From contig OX621166.1 of the NCBI GenBank assembly GCA_951640195.1, positions 124,001 to 188,000 of the forward strand: a stretch of DNA of 64,000 nucleotides, read 5' to 3'. Shown here in pieces: positions 10,101-21,545 of the stretch (within the stretch, counting starts at the first letter, position 1; each line of letters opens with the position of its first letter). This DNA comes from Porpolomopsis calyptriformis (lineage: Eukaryota; Basidiomycota; Agaricomycetes; Agaricales; Hygrophoraceae). The position numbers and the translations under genes are program-made. Below the pieces are notes generated by a model, which worked only from the letters and a program-made list of their open reading frames with translations, was not told where the DNA came from and searched no databases.

Positions 10101-13100
10101 TCAGAATTCAGGTAGCGGTTGAGTTATCCTACAAGCTCGGAATGGCATGACCCCAGCCCAAAGATAGCGGGAATGGAAAGGTACATCAATACCAGGGAGG
10201 GGGATTGTTGCAAAACCACGTTCGAGCTTTATATGGCCTTCGACTTTTTGCTGTTCTTTAGCTCGTTCGAAACAACTCTTGACGATCTCTCCCAGCATCT
10301 CTTTGACCCTCTCAACAGTGTATGTTTCAGTGAGCTGCATAAACTTTGTTAGCCACATTTAGTTTAACACTTGAATTAATTTCACCTTGGCAATGTCAAT
10401 TTTTTGGACTTTCAAATAATTGAGGACATTCGTCATCGTTTCAAGTGCCACGAGCTCCCCAGCACAAACGTATTGTTGACCCTGCAAGATTACCGAAAGA
10501 TCAACACCAGTTAAAGGTACACCAAACGCAACACACCTCGACATTGTAATTGACGATTTCAAGGAGACAGCTAGTTGATAGAGCGATGCTGTCAACTACC
10601 TCACGCAGGGCTGCATCGCCGAATGTCTTCGAGATTCGACTCGGGTTGACGGCACACATGGCGTAATTAGACCGGTTTTCGGAGTCTCGCTCCACAGCAC
10701 GCTGCATTGTGATTCCACGGTAGAAGACAACGTCAACAAGAGACAAAATGGGAAGGACGTCTGTGATCGAGGCCAGTGCGGAATACTCGCCCAAAGAGTG
10801 TCCGGCAAAAGCACAGTCCTTCTGCACGAGACCCTTCATCCGAAGGTCCTCGAATGCGGCCTTCTCGGTAACGACGAGAGCGATCTGTGCAAATTGGGTA
10901 GCAAAGAGCAGTCCATTCGGATGACTAAATGTATATTTGGGAGTGCGAACGTCGATATCGGCGAAGAGGGGGAGAGTCTTGACGTTACCGTCCTTGTCCA
11001 TTGTGTCGTATGTCATATCGATGTATCGTTGGCGAATGGCTTGACCTTTGATTCCACCAAAGTGAATAGTTTTCTCCTTCGGGTTGTCTTTGACTATCTC
11101 CACGATAGAGAATCCATACACATTGCGGAGATGAGCATCGGCACTCTCCCACACTGCGCGGGCGGCAGGGGAACTATTGTAAAGATCCATACCCATACCT
11201 GGTTCTTGAGATCCTTGGCCGGTGAATACAGACGGTGGTGGGCTGTGCAACCTCCGCTGAGCCTTCAAGAACCTTCTCGCCACGACTATTTCCTGTCTCG
11301 ATTTGGACGACGATGTGACCATCCCGCATAGCAACATGTTTGATACTGACGGTCAATTCGTCACCGGGCAGGACCATCCCCACAAACGTAACATTATAGC
11401 TTTGAGAAACAAAATCCGTCAATAATTCCGTCTCAGTGATAAGTACCACGCACGCAAGGACCCGTTCGGAGTGACCTTCCGCAACAACATTCTCGACGTG
11501 GCAACGTGTTGCAGCACTAGTCCACAAACCATGTGTGATGGTGCCGGGGAGAGACGCATAGTCAGAGAAGTACGGGTTCACGTGGATGGGGTTGAAATCA
11601 CCCGAGACGTCAGAGTATGGTTCGTTAGTAAGGGGGGCACTGAATACGGCTTTGGCGGGGCTGGTCAGTGAGTAACCGCCGTTCGCCAAGGGCACCGCAA
11701 GCCCTTGAGGGCTGCCGTGACGTTGCAAGTACGCGAGGACGGGGTTACCTTTACAATCGTCCTGTTGGAAGTCCACAGATCCGACCTTGACCAAGCGTCT
11801 CAGAAGGTCTCTAACGAAGACGCTGCCAGAGACCGAGACATCGCAGTATGAGGTCTTGTCCTTGAATGAAACTTGCCACTCGATACGGAAAATAAGCCAT
11901 GTGCCAGCCAGGAGTGGTCTAGATTCATCATCCCATTTGAACCATTCCTTCGACTGCAGCACCCCAACGGCAGCGTCGTTTGCAAGCTCAACTAGATAGT
12001 CGGGTTCCTCCGTTGTCTCAAATGTATTCTGGTAGTCGGAGAAGCGACCACGATAAAGAAATGCCGATACTACCTCGATAACTGGTTTGTCGCCACGACG
12101 AACATAACCTTTCACCTTGACTATCTTGCCCTCGTTCGCATTTGTGACCGAGACGATTCGAGCTTCCGCCTTGCAGACATCCCCAACTTGAAGTGGTTTC
12201 GCACCATCGACCATGCGGAAGCCGTTGGAAAGGTGGACAAGTTTAAGGAGATCTCCATCAATTGCAAATGGGAATATCGACTTTATGATTGCCTGTGGAC
12301 CACCGTCAAAGTACCATAAATATTTATGAATATGAGACTTGCCTGCCATCCAGTCACGATTGCGAAGTCCATAGGCGCCTGAACCTTCGTGTTCCTAACG
12401 GTGTTGAAGGCCTCGCCTTGATTGCCAACAACACCACAAAATCTTGCTACGTCAGTGACATCAATTGTGACTTCGGGGCCAACGAATACATCGTGGATGT
12501 CAAGGTTAGGGAGGACAGCTTCATCGCCAAACCAAAGCTTCCAGTAAAATTCCTTGATCCGAGTGTTGCGGCCCTCCGCGATTTCATGAATTGGAACTGA
12601 GCCCATGGAAGGCTTATACACAAATCGTAAGTGGAGAGGAACTGAGACTCCCTGACGTTCTTCGAAAACCGTAATATTGATCAGCTTTGATTGGGCGTCA
12701 TATTGAATTTCTACTGCTTTGAAGGCCGGCGTTTGAACGTTATTCGACCGGGCGGCACCATAGACGGTGACGGAAACAGGGGATGAATCCAACAAGGTAA
12801 CGACAACTCTTTGTCCAGAACGAGGAGCAAGGAGTCGATGAATGGGGTTACTGACATACGATGAACCTTGCACAATGGTCGGTGAGCAGAAAAGAGCCCG
12901 CAACCATCCGATTTGGGGGCCAGCTAACGTCTCTAACCACAGGGACTGCTCAGGTGCCGCAGTACCCATCACTTGGAAGTTTCGGCCTCTGTCTCCACTC
13001 GCTGGATGTTGAACGGCACCAGGAAGTCCGGAGAAGCAGCCTTGGGTTTTACAGCCAGGTAGTCGACAGAGGGGATTTTGGATTCGTCGCCGCCATAACG

Positions 13101-15983
13101 GTGCTCTACAAGCTTCTGGATGAGAGATGAATTGACGCTATCAAGTAGATCCTTGATGGCTGGATCCTTGACTTTAGAATGTTTCACAGCCACCGGTCCT
13201 TGCAAGATGCAAACTCGTTGAGGGTCTTGATCAAAAACGCCTTCGATATCCTCAGCTGCCCACAAAGAGTCCTGTCGGAAGGTCACACCTAATTAGAACA
13301 ATCTGTCGATAATTCTGGTTGGGTCACATACCTTCTTAAACCATACTTCGAAATTGGCATCCAGCACGGGAATGAAGGGTACGGGTTTTTGTCCAAGTCT
13401 CTGAGAGATGGCCAAGAAATATGCCTTATCTTCTGAGGCCAAAGGTTGCTCCCTGGCTAACGGATATGCTCTGAAGAACAAATCGACGAACGGTAGGGGG
13501 TCGTCGAGCGTTGCAAAGCTCTGCAAAAGTGATGGTTTGTCGCCACCGCCATTCACGCCTGCAAAACGTTCCTCTACTCTCCTCAACCAGTCACCCGTCA
13601 AATTCCTCAAGGACGTATCCACCCATCGGTTCTCGTGCTTCACGAACATGAGTCTCACCATCCTCAATACCACCTCTTCATATGTCATAGCACCAAGATC
13701 GGTTGCAACGCTATCGTCCTTCTTCCATCCAAACCATGGCTTGCTGAAGTCTTTGTTTAATTTCTCTATAACTTCCGCTCTACGCTCTGTTAGCCATGCC
13801 ATGCGTTTTTCCTTTGGTAGGCTGAATACGGTGTCGTCGAACTCTTTCCACAACTTGACGCCCCGTGTCGCAATCTTATGAATCGGCTCTCCGAGCTCGG
13901 ACCGCACAGTGAAATCCCCCCCGTCGGCTTCACGTATGTACCTTCCCAGCCCCTGTCCTCCACACCAGGGGCCGCAACGATCAAGTCTTTCACTGACGAG
14001 CTTGTGTGCGCTTCTTTCGCAACCATGACACGGCTTGCGAATAGAAAGCCGTCGAAGGGCATGGGCTGGACGTCGTACGAGACAGACTAGTCCCCGGTTA
14101 GGTATGGCCACACATCATCAGCGGCACCAAAACCAGATCCGGCTACAAGGGAGATATTTTTTTGCTGGCAAATGAAGCGATACGTTGCAAGAATAGGTTG
14201 ATGAAAGTCCTCGAATGAATGGTGCCCATCGGCCCGCCCGCCAGTCCATTGTAAAATGATGGGGAAGTCGGGATTTGAAGCAGCAATGTTGACAACCTGT
14301 CGAATGCCATCGGTACTACCAGGCTTGAATGCGACGTGCTTAATCCCAGCGTTCCTCAGCCCCTCAATAATCTCGGCAGCTTTCTCCGTAGTCGGAATGC
14401 CGGCGGCAACGCAAAACCCTTCTATAGGCAGCCCTTCTTGCCGTAACTGTTGCCATAGAGGGAGCTGGAAACCGAACTGACGAGGGTTGATGTAAAGGGA
14501 GTTGAGTGTGATGCCAATCCCGGCGGGGATCTTCGTCTGTATTTCGGAAACTTTGGCACGCAATGCAGCAGCGCTGTAGTGCCCTCCGCCAGCAAGTTCA
14601 ACATGGTATCCAGCCTCAAGAACAGCACTGACGAAACCAGCTTTTACAGTGGTGGGGGTCATACCGGCAACCATGATCGGCGGTTTGCCCAAGAGACGAG
14701 AAAACGGGGTATCGAGATGTATCACACCATCGCTATTGATGGATTAGAGAATAACGGAAGATATCGGTATCATTAAACGAACCTTGTCCGCACCAAGCCC
14801 GGCGCCCATTGCTCACTCCATCGATCCTCGAACTTGACGCATTGCGTATCGTAGAGTTCAACATCACCCTTGCCTTTATCCCCAACAACAATAACCCGAA
14901 CTCCTCGTCCATCTAGATTGCGCGCAGTGAGAGGTCCGATCCCGCTCAAGCCGCCAGGACCAAAATCAATCGCATGGGTCGCTGCCTTCGGGAAGTTGGT
15001 CGCAACTGACCAGTGAATGGGTAACGTAAATATTTGATCGCAGAGTAAACGCGTGATCGACCCTGAAAACAGTCGCAAATCTGAACCTGTGCAACCGGCT
15101 CGTCATTATGTCGAAGGTGAAAGAGACGACAAAACGCACCATCCTCGGTGTGAAAAACTGGTATCTGCAGGTCCTCGGGCTTCCAGAGATCCTCTCCCCC
15201 GAGATCCTCTACACAGAGCTTTTCTCCCGCGCCGGCAAGATATGTGCTGTGATACGGGACGCCAACAACTAAGAAACGAATGGAAAATACAGACTTGCGT
15301 TGTGAAAATGGCGTTTTGCTCTGATCGATCCCGTTGGGTGCACGAACATTCCTCAAATTCGTTACAAGTCCACACAACGAGCGCGTTGGTCCAGTGATAA
15401 CAAATGCGCGTGGCCCATTATGCAAAGATACTGTCAACTTGGCGTTTTCGGGGAGGTGGGAGTTCGTCTTCTTCACGTGTGGCTCCAAGTCCTTTAACGA
15501 GAGGCCAGTCACAGAAAGCATAGGGCTCGGCACGCCCTCTCCACCCTCAACTGTGTCCTGGACAATACTCGGCTCTAGAGACGTTACGGGAAATGCTTGT
15601 TGTCCACGCAAACCAGAGAAAAACAGCCACCGAATCGCTTTACGAGCATTGTCCATGAAGGACTCGAAAGAGCTAGATGCGGCGATGGCTACGGCTGATA
15701 CTAGGCGTCGCGAATGACCAGTCGCGCCAGCAATACGATCACGGAGTTCACCTGGAGTGAGACCAGAGACACGGCAGACAACCAGGTACTGGGCAAGTTG
15801 TGTGAGGCCAATGAGAGGTGAAGAAATAGGGATAGATGCGAGATAGATGGTAGAAGGGCGAGGAATGGTTTTAGAGAGCCAAGCGACGACCTCCATGCCA
15901 TGAGGGTAGAAGAGTGTATCTTGACGAGCAACTGCGAGGGGTTGGAGAACCTCGTTGACCATGGATGTAAGGAAAGAGGTCAC
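4180..15983 (-). pseudogene. FAS1/FAS2: Fused fungal type I fatty acid synthase, truncated at both ends and frameshifted
   Basis: One minus-strand gene carries the yeast beta- and alpha-subunit domains in order: acetyltransferase (15983-14790), enoyl reductase (14725-13300), dehydratase (13286-11230, with SGDFNPIHVNP), malonyl/palmitoyl transferase (11230-9660, GHSLGEYSA), ACP (about 9420-9050, pantetheine Ser in GGKS), ketoreductase (8250-6950, GLYSESK) and ketosynthase (6570-4500; catalytic Cys of GACAT split by an intron, HGTST). The two subunits are fused, as in agarics. Introns of about 50 nt fit the frame (15139-15087; a GC-AG intron 12342-12293). Lesions: the N-terminus is missing; TAG for Trp in GDWSV (14087-14089); frameshifts near 13915, 12975 and 9417; a 2-nt loss near 11228; acetyltransferase GHSQG reads GHSRR; and the C-terminal phosphopantetheinyl transferase is cut near 4180. 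Not functional as read. Confidence 0.93.
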
Positions 15984-16007
15984 AAACGTGCTATATATAG
16001 CACGACT

Positions 16008-16925
16008 AACCCGACTTTGCGTTTTTACTGAGCGTGACAGCCGCCGCTTTGCCTTTATCGAGAACTTCCATTAATCCGACACTGGCCCATTCACGTCTCG
16101 TACTTCACGAGTCAAGACTAACCGAACCTCGTTCACCAACTCGCCGCTGGTGGGAATACTGCCTCTCATAGCCAAGTACTGTTCTCCATGGAGTAATTTC
16201 GCCTGAAGCAGAGTCGGTGTCGGAAGCAAGGTATTAGCAGTTGACTAACTGGGTTGAAGTTGGGGAGCCAGCCCAACGGGATGCCAGCGCTGGCAAGGAA
16301 CTGAGGGATAACTCCAAAAGTGGGAAGGGCACTGGATTCATCGTGTCCCTCATACGTCCATTGGAGTTCCTTTGCTGCCGCACCAATTCCTATGTCATAC
16401 AGGATTACATCTCGCTCGGTGTAGTTGGATCGATGTGGACCCCTTTAGCGTCCCTGACAAGTTGCGAATCTTCTTGATTCCGTATTTGACGCCTTCTCGC
16501 GCCACGGTTTTGGTGAATCCGATGAGACCTCATAAATGTTTGCGAGTGAGTCCGTCACAAAAAACGATGACGATAACACCGGGGTTATAATAAATTACGC
16601 CCAGACGAGTTTCATTGAGAAAAACTCACCCCTTGTCTTGTAAACTACTGGCATTGTTGATCAGGATGGTCACCGCGCCGAACGCATCAAGTGCAGACTG
16701 TATAACAGCACCCCCGTCTGTCACCGAGGACGTATTTGCGACCGCCTTGCTGCCGGCTGTAGAATGGAATTAACTTGTCGGATATTACAGGACATGGATT
16801 GACAAACACTTGATGACCTCGTCAACAACTTTCTGGGCAGCGGCAGCACTGACGTCGCTAACGACGACATTCGCGCCGCGAGAAGCGAAGAGCTCTGAAT
16901 AACTGGTTGAAGTGAGTGGTGGTGA
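16008..16925 (-). pseudogene. FOX2: Peroxisomal multifunctional beta-oxidation enzyme (FOX2/MFE-2) fragments
   Basis: FOX2 carries two short-chain dehydrogenase (SDR) domains and a MaoC-type hydratase and catalyses hydration and dehydrogenation in peroxisomal beta-oxidation. Here minus-strand pieces of it appear in order: SDR segments ASRGANVVVSD and DAFGAVTILINNA (about 16890-16640), an SDR end GLIGFTKTVAREGVKYGIK (about 16530), then MaoC-domain segments YTERDVILYDIGIGA, LQWTYEGHDESSALPTFG, LLHGEQYLAMRG and EVLDKGKAAAV (16430-16030). The catalytic SDR middle and most of the hydratase are absent. Stops and frame changes separate the pieces. The fragment ends directly against the 5'-truncated fatty acid synthase. 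The start of the gene is missing. Confidence 0.8.
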
Positions 16926-17024
16926 GTGCGCGGGCAAAACGACTTATACAGTATATGGATCGGTTCATGTTGAAGGAAAGCCTCGCGTACTCTGCCTGTT
17001 TTGCTCGTGTTCGTCACCATTATA

Positions 17025-18044
17025 ATGGCTCCCAAATCATTTCTATCCACTGTCCGTTCTGTATTCTCAAAGTTTTTCGTAGCGAACAATCCAATGTCCA
17101 CCGACCACTTGCTCTTGCCTGGGGAGGATCAGTCACTCCCCGTCTCGGTGCTCAGCCAATTTGTAAAGAGCAAGGAAAACCTCGACTTGGCTAACTCAGC
17201 TTTCGTCCGCCAGGCGACTCACTTCAAGCAGTCTTCTACCGTCTTCCACGAATCAGTCCTCCTCGACATTGACATCGTCGACATTGATGGATCACCCATC
17301 GCTAAGACTTTTTTTCACGCTGAACGAGCAGGAGGAGACGGCCCAGTCGGAAACTGCTCACCCTCCAGCTCATCCACCTCGCTTGCTTCCTTGTCCGAAA
17401 ATACCATAAAAGCAAAGGATACACTCTTACTTCCTGGCTCAAAAGCCCGGGATAAATATTCATTCGATGACTACCTAGCTAAAGATCACATACGACTCAG
17501 GACCATCCGACTGTCCAAGGCGATGTCGGTTGCGCAACTGATGGTTATGCTGATGGTCCTGCATGACCACTGGCCCCATTACGTTCTCTTCACCTCCCAG
17601 TGTTATTTGTTTGCAGGGGCAGTTTGTGAGATGTTGCGGATCGAGTTTGGTGGCTACGTTGTTGATGATGGGAATAACGTGAAGGCAGGAAGGTTCAAGT
17701 CTGTGCAGGTCACAGAATCACCTCCCGATGTTACGGAGGTCCTTGAAAAGTACCGCGCGGAGTGGGAAAGGTTTTGTAAGAAGACCCTCGAGGCAGAGGG
17801 ACGGGTGGAGCAGCAGCACCAGGAAGAGTTGGCAAGACGTGAGCGGCAGCTCCAGGAAGAGGTAGCGAGACGTGAGCGGCAGCTCCAGGAAGAGGTAGCA
17901 AGACGTGAGCAGCAGCTCCAGGAAGAGGTAGCGAGACGCGAGGAGGCGGAGCGGCAGCATGAGGAAGCGGTAGCAAGACGCGAGGAGCAGCACAAGGAAG
18001 AGTTGGCATATCTGAAGGGGCTGCTCCAACAACAAAGTCAGTAA
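17025..18044 (+). CDS. Unknown agaric-type protein with C-terminal coiled-coil repeats
   Basis: An uninterrupted frame gives 339 residues from the ATG at 17025, chosen because upstream codons in frame offer no ATG. I do not recognise a named domain. Residues about 140-230 contain a conserved-looking stretch (DHIRLRTIRLSK, HYVLFTSQCYLFAGAVCEML) that resembles lineage-specific mushroom proteins I have seen only as hypothetical. The last ~75 residues form a highly charged coiled coil from 11-residue repeats (RERQLQEEVAR). It is the only intact gene in the 3.7-22 kb fragment series and runs opposite to its neighbours. Its promoter side abuts the FOX2 fragment, its 3' end the histidine kinase fragment. 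A downstream exon is possible, as the 3' sequence contains intron-like borders. Confidence 0.6.
   Translation: MAPKSFLSTVRSVFSKFFVANNPMSTDHLLLPGEDQSLPVSVLSQFVKSKENLDLANSAFVRQATHFKQSSTVFHESVLLDIDIVDIDGSPIAKTFFHAERAGGDGPVGNCSPSSSSTSLASLSENTIKAKDTLLLPGSKARDKYSFDDYLAKDHIRLRTIRLSKAMSVAQLMVMLMVLHDHWPHYVLFTSQCYLFAGAVCEMLRIEFGGYVVDDGNNVKAGRFKSVQVTESPPDVTEVLEKYRAEWERFCKKTLEAEGRVEQQHQEELARRERQLQEEVARRERQLQEEVARREQQLQEEVARREEAERQHEEAVARREEQHKEELAYLKGLLQQQSQ
17806..18010 (+). repeat. 33-bp coding minisatellite
   Basis: Units built on cggcagctccaggaagag recur about every 33 bp and encode 11-residue coiled-coil repeats. Three central units are almost identical and the flanking ones are shortened or diverged. 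The array stays in frame. Long antisense frames rich in Leu/Pro run through it but are by-products. Confidence 0.85.
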
Positions 18045-18094
18045 CACTTTTTTAATATTCTTAATATTGTATCCAATTTTTTATTGCAGGTTTG

Positions 18095-19570
18095 TCTCAA
18101 GCAGGGTAATATCCACAGTTCCTTTGAGCGTTGCCATCTCCCCCTCGACAAGTATCTCAATCTTCTGTGTAAGGTCGCCCTTGGCTACAGCGGTGGTGAC
18201 ATGGGCAATCGAGCGAACTTGATCGGTTAAACTTGAGCACATTCGATTGACCTTTTATAAGAATGAGATAAGGCAACCGTACATCCACATAAAAACTCAA
18301 AAATAGACACTTACATTCCTGACAAGCTCGAACCAAACACCTTCCACGTCTGGAACATGCGCTTGCCCCCCGAGCTTCCCTTGACTGCCTACTTCCAGTG
18401 TCACCCTCGTCACTTCCGCCGCCAACGCACGGAGTCCCACACCATACCGTTCACGGTGTTCTTCAAATCTAAGATCTCGCCGCGTCCACTTCGATCTGCT
18501 TGGACAAGCCTCCTAGTGCGACTGCCTTGGTGACTTTTGCAATCGACCGGACTTGACTAGTGAGATTAGCGGCAAGGTTGTTGACTACGCCTGTGAGTTC
18601 TCGCCAGGTTCCTTCGACGTCGAGGACAAGAGCTTGTCCGCCGAGTTTACTAAATAGTAATTCTGCATGTTGCAGCCAACGAGGGGTGGTAAAAGATCAC
18701 TTACCCTTCTGTGCCGACCTATTGACTGACTCGAGTAACCTCCTTAGCGAACTGTCCCAATTTATCGACCTATGTACAATATAACGGTAGCGTACAATGG
18801 AATTATGATAGAGTAATTCGCACCATAGTATTGATAACGTCTTTGAGTTGGACCATGACAACGCCCTGTACTGGCACGGTTATCTTCTGAGATAAGTCAC
18901 CCCTAGCGACGGCGTTACAAACACGAGCGACATCTTGGACTTGTGCATTGAGCAACCGCAGCTCCTCGACGGCACTCATCCCGCTCTCGAACGCAACGGA
19001 AGACAAACCGACAGAAGGGTCGGTGTACACATGTCTCATGGTGGTGGCGTCGGTGGTGACCCTCCCGCAGGTCGGGCAGGTGGAGTGATGTCCATGGGAA
19101 AAGGCCGGCGCGGAGGCCGTTGTGGTGTAAAGGTATCGGGTGTGCTTGGTTGGGGCAAAGCCTGTGAGGTTTTCGAGGGAGGAATGTTCCGGGCGGCCAT
19201 TTGGGGGTGGACAGGGGATGGTGGATGGATGGTCGTCATCTCGTGGTTCCATTTCGACGTCCTGTTCGGTGGTGCCATTATTGTTGCTTGGATGGGACTC
19301 ACCGTTGGCGATGATGTGATGATAGATAGAATGCGGTGAAAGCTCGTTGGTGAAGGAGGGTATATCACCCACACTTCGTCTCTTTTTTGTATCTGGTCCG
19401 TTCAATTGCCAGCTCTCGGACGCTTTAATGGAAGCAAGCGTGTCTTCTGCAGTGTACATCCGTCTCGCCATTGCACTGAGCGACCTGAGGATGATATCCA
19501 TCTGTTTATCTGTGGGGCCATCGTATCTGGGGATTGGAGCCGCCGAAGGACCAAGCTCATAGATGGACAA
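18095..19570 (-). pseudogene. Group III (Nik1-type) hybrid histidine kinase, N-terminal HAMP fragment
   Basis: The minus strand begins with MSIYELGPSAAP at 19570 and reaches tandem HAMP modules: VQDVARVCNAVARGDLSQKI, then [19 protein letters not shown] and [20 protein letters not shown]. Such HAMP arrays are typical of fungal osmosensing kinases upstream of the Hog1 pathway. The histidine kinase and receiver domains are absent: similarity stops after about three HAMP units near 18095, close to the coiled-coil gene. Introns lie between modules. Damage includes a TAG in the expected VSxEVGTEG segment near 18735 and one-base frameshifts near 18480 and 18430. It could not signal as read. The start codon assignment is tentative. 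Confidence 0.82.
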
Positions 19571-19889
19571 GAGAGCGACAAGATACGGGATGGTGATTGA
19601 TTGTCGACGATGTTGGTCATCGTCAACGACAGCGAGGAGGAGGAGGGTAATAAGCTCAACACGTGCAGAACCGTTTCCTCATCTTATCTCTCACCATGTC
19701 TTCCAATTCCAAAACCTCTCCTCAATCAACGCACAAAATCCTACGAATTCTTCGGTCCTCCGGGCGCCCTTTTCGTCACCCTCTCCGTCCCCTTCACAAC
19801 CTACTTCCTCTACTTTGCCTGCTCAGAGCATTCAGGCGGTTGCCCACCCCGCCTCCCACTCGAGACACTCAAACACAGCCGGCCTTGGC

Positions 19890-21545
19890 TCTGATTCTGC
19901 CCGTTTATCGGACTGTACTTTTTGAATAACTCGTATGACTTTGTGTACAGCTGCAGTTGACAACGAGGAAAAAAACAGGGGCAATTGTCTTTGAACCGGC
20001 TGCGCAATGAGTTGGCCAAGAGGATGATACGGACCTCCAAGATGATCGTTAGATGATCCACCTTCTTCTCGTTCACGAATCCGGGGGAGGTCTGCAGGGC
20101 CCGCACCATAATCAGATCAACCAGACATCGTCCGATATTTGCATGCTTACCTCCATCTTCAGAGCGGCCAGAAAACGTTCCCTTCTCAATCCAGTGTACC
20201 GAGCTGCCATGTGATAATAGTACCCAGGATGCTGCAATGCATGACTCGCATTTATCCCAGCGTTGGCTTGGATGGTCAAAGGTACGGAAGAGCGTGAGGT
20301 GGAGGATAAGGATACAGGGGCGGGGAGATGAGATGGGATGGTGAGTGTGGATTGCGTGCCCTGCTCGAGTAATTCGGCAAAGACACGGTATCTGGAGTAT
20401 CGAAAATACTGTTTGAAACTTGAGGAGTGACGAGGAAAGGATGATACGCAACTGTCTTGCCATCCAGCTCCAAAACTCGTACGTCTCTTCACCAATCCCC
20501 CAACCACGCGAAAAGTTGGCAAAGCGGCGGGCGTGGGTATTGTGATGCGAGAGCGCAAGCGTGTGCTCGTTATTATAAAGATAGAGCTTTGAGACCTGAG
20601 ATCGGATGAGAATTTTCGAGGACGTTCTAAATTTTAGGCCGAGATTGCTAGATAGAGGGATTTACCTTCACGTTAATACAATCTGCAAGTACCTTGGCCT
20701 CCGACCAACGTTTCGTGCGAGGTGGGAGAATCGCCGTCTTCGCCTCGAAACTCTGCAAAGCATGCCATCTTGTACTCATAGCGCACAGTCCACCCCTCAG
20801 GACGTAGCGGCCTTGCTGTCCCAAGAGGTGAGTTTGAGATATGGCTAGATCCTGATTGTGTGTGGCGGTTTCGTTTCCGGCGTACACGTTTCGAGTGATT
20901 GGTGTAGTACTCCAGTGCGGGTTCGTACAAGGCCTGCTGCAAGCTACAATATGGTTTGTACTGATCGTCCGACAATAAAAACGCAAAAGTTTTGGTGACA
21001 TGATAGGGAAACAGTGCACTTTCGTCGCATAATTGATGGTTGCAAATGAAAAGAGGCGTACCTCTGTACGAAATCACCGAGTTCTGACGGGCTTACTGGG
21101 CTCAGGACAAAGAGCGCCGCGCGTGACGCTCTGTCTCCGGATGTAAGTGAGACGTGCATCCAGTAACCGGTCGTCTATTAACAATGAGGTGAATATATTG
21201 AAGAGAAGCAACAGGAACTCACCTAGCATGCGTCGTGTGGCAGTAAGAACAACTGTGAGCTTTATGCCACGCTCACTTGTGCTCTTCTTGCGCCCGCTGA
21301 GAGTTCAGAGTCCTTACGCCGCTCCTCATCTGCCCTTTCGCGTTCTCGGTCTGGATCTGGCGGGTCAAGGGGTGAACGAGGAGTAACAGATGGTAGCTCA
21401 AATGAAAAGGACAAAGACGCTTGGTACCAGCGTAGTGTGCTTGCGGATCCAGATGGGCCATCAGGGAAGAGGGGTCAGTGGAGACAAGGGAGAGTGTGCC
21501 GTAAGGTACTGCGGGTCATCTGGGACGAGGATGAGAATGTCGTTT
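19890..21545 (-). pseudogene. TRAPPC11: TRAPPC11 (TRAPP complex subunit, foie gras family), N-terminal half
   Basis: Minus-strand segments match this membrane-traffic tethering subunit in order: DDPQYLTAHSPLSPLTP and WPIWIRKHTTLVPSVFVLF (about 21540-21400), SRAALFVLSPVSPSELGDFV (about 21110), YEPALEYYTNHSKRVRRKRN and RPEGWTVRYEYKMACFAEFR (20930-20760), LADCINVKV, then YLYNNEHTLALSHHNTHARR (about 20560), YEFWSWMARQ, LQHPGYYYHMAARYTGLRRE (about 20200) and FVNEKKVDHLTIILE (20070). Similarity stops at KYSPINGQNQSQGRL near 19900, where the rest of the foie gras domain should follow. Several segments are in different frames; some joins are introns, others are frameshifts. The extreme N-terminus is replaced by another gene fragment at about 21545. 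Confidence 0.83.

Noticed and set aside
15960..16260. A natural FOX2-FAS fusion enzyme
   Set aside because: A stop codon separates them and both ends are inside domains, so it is a junction of fragments.
17654..18047. Long antisense frames rich in Leu, Pro and Ser
   Set aside because: They are by-products of the 33-bp coding repeat on the plus strand.
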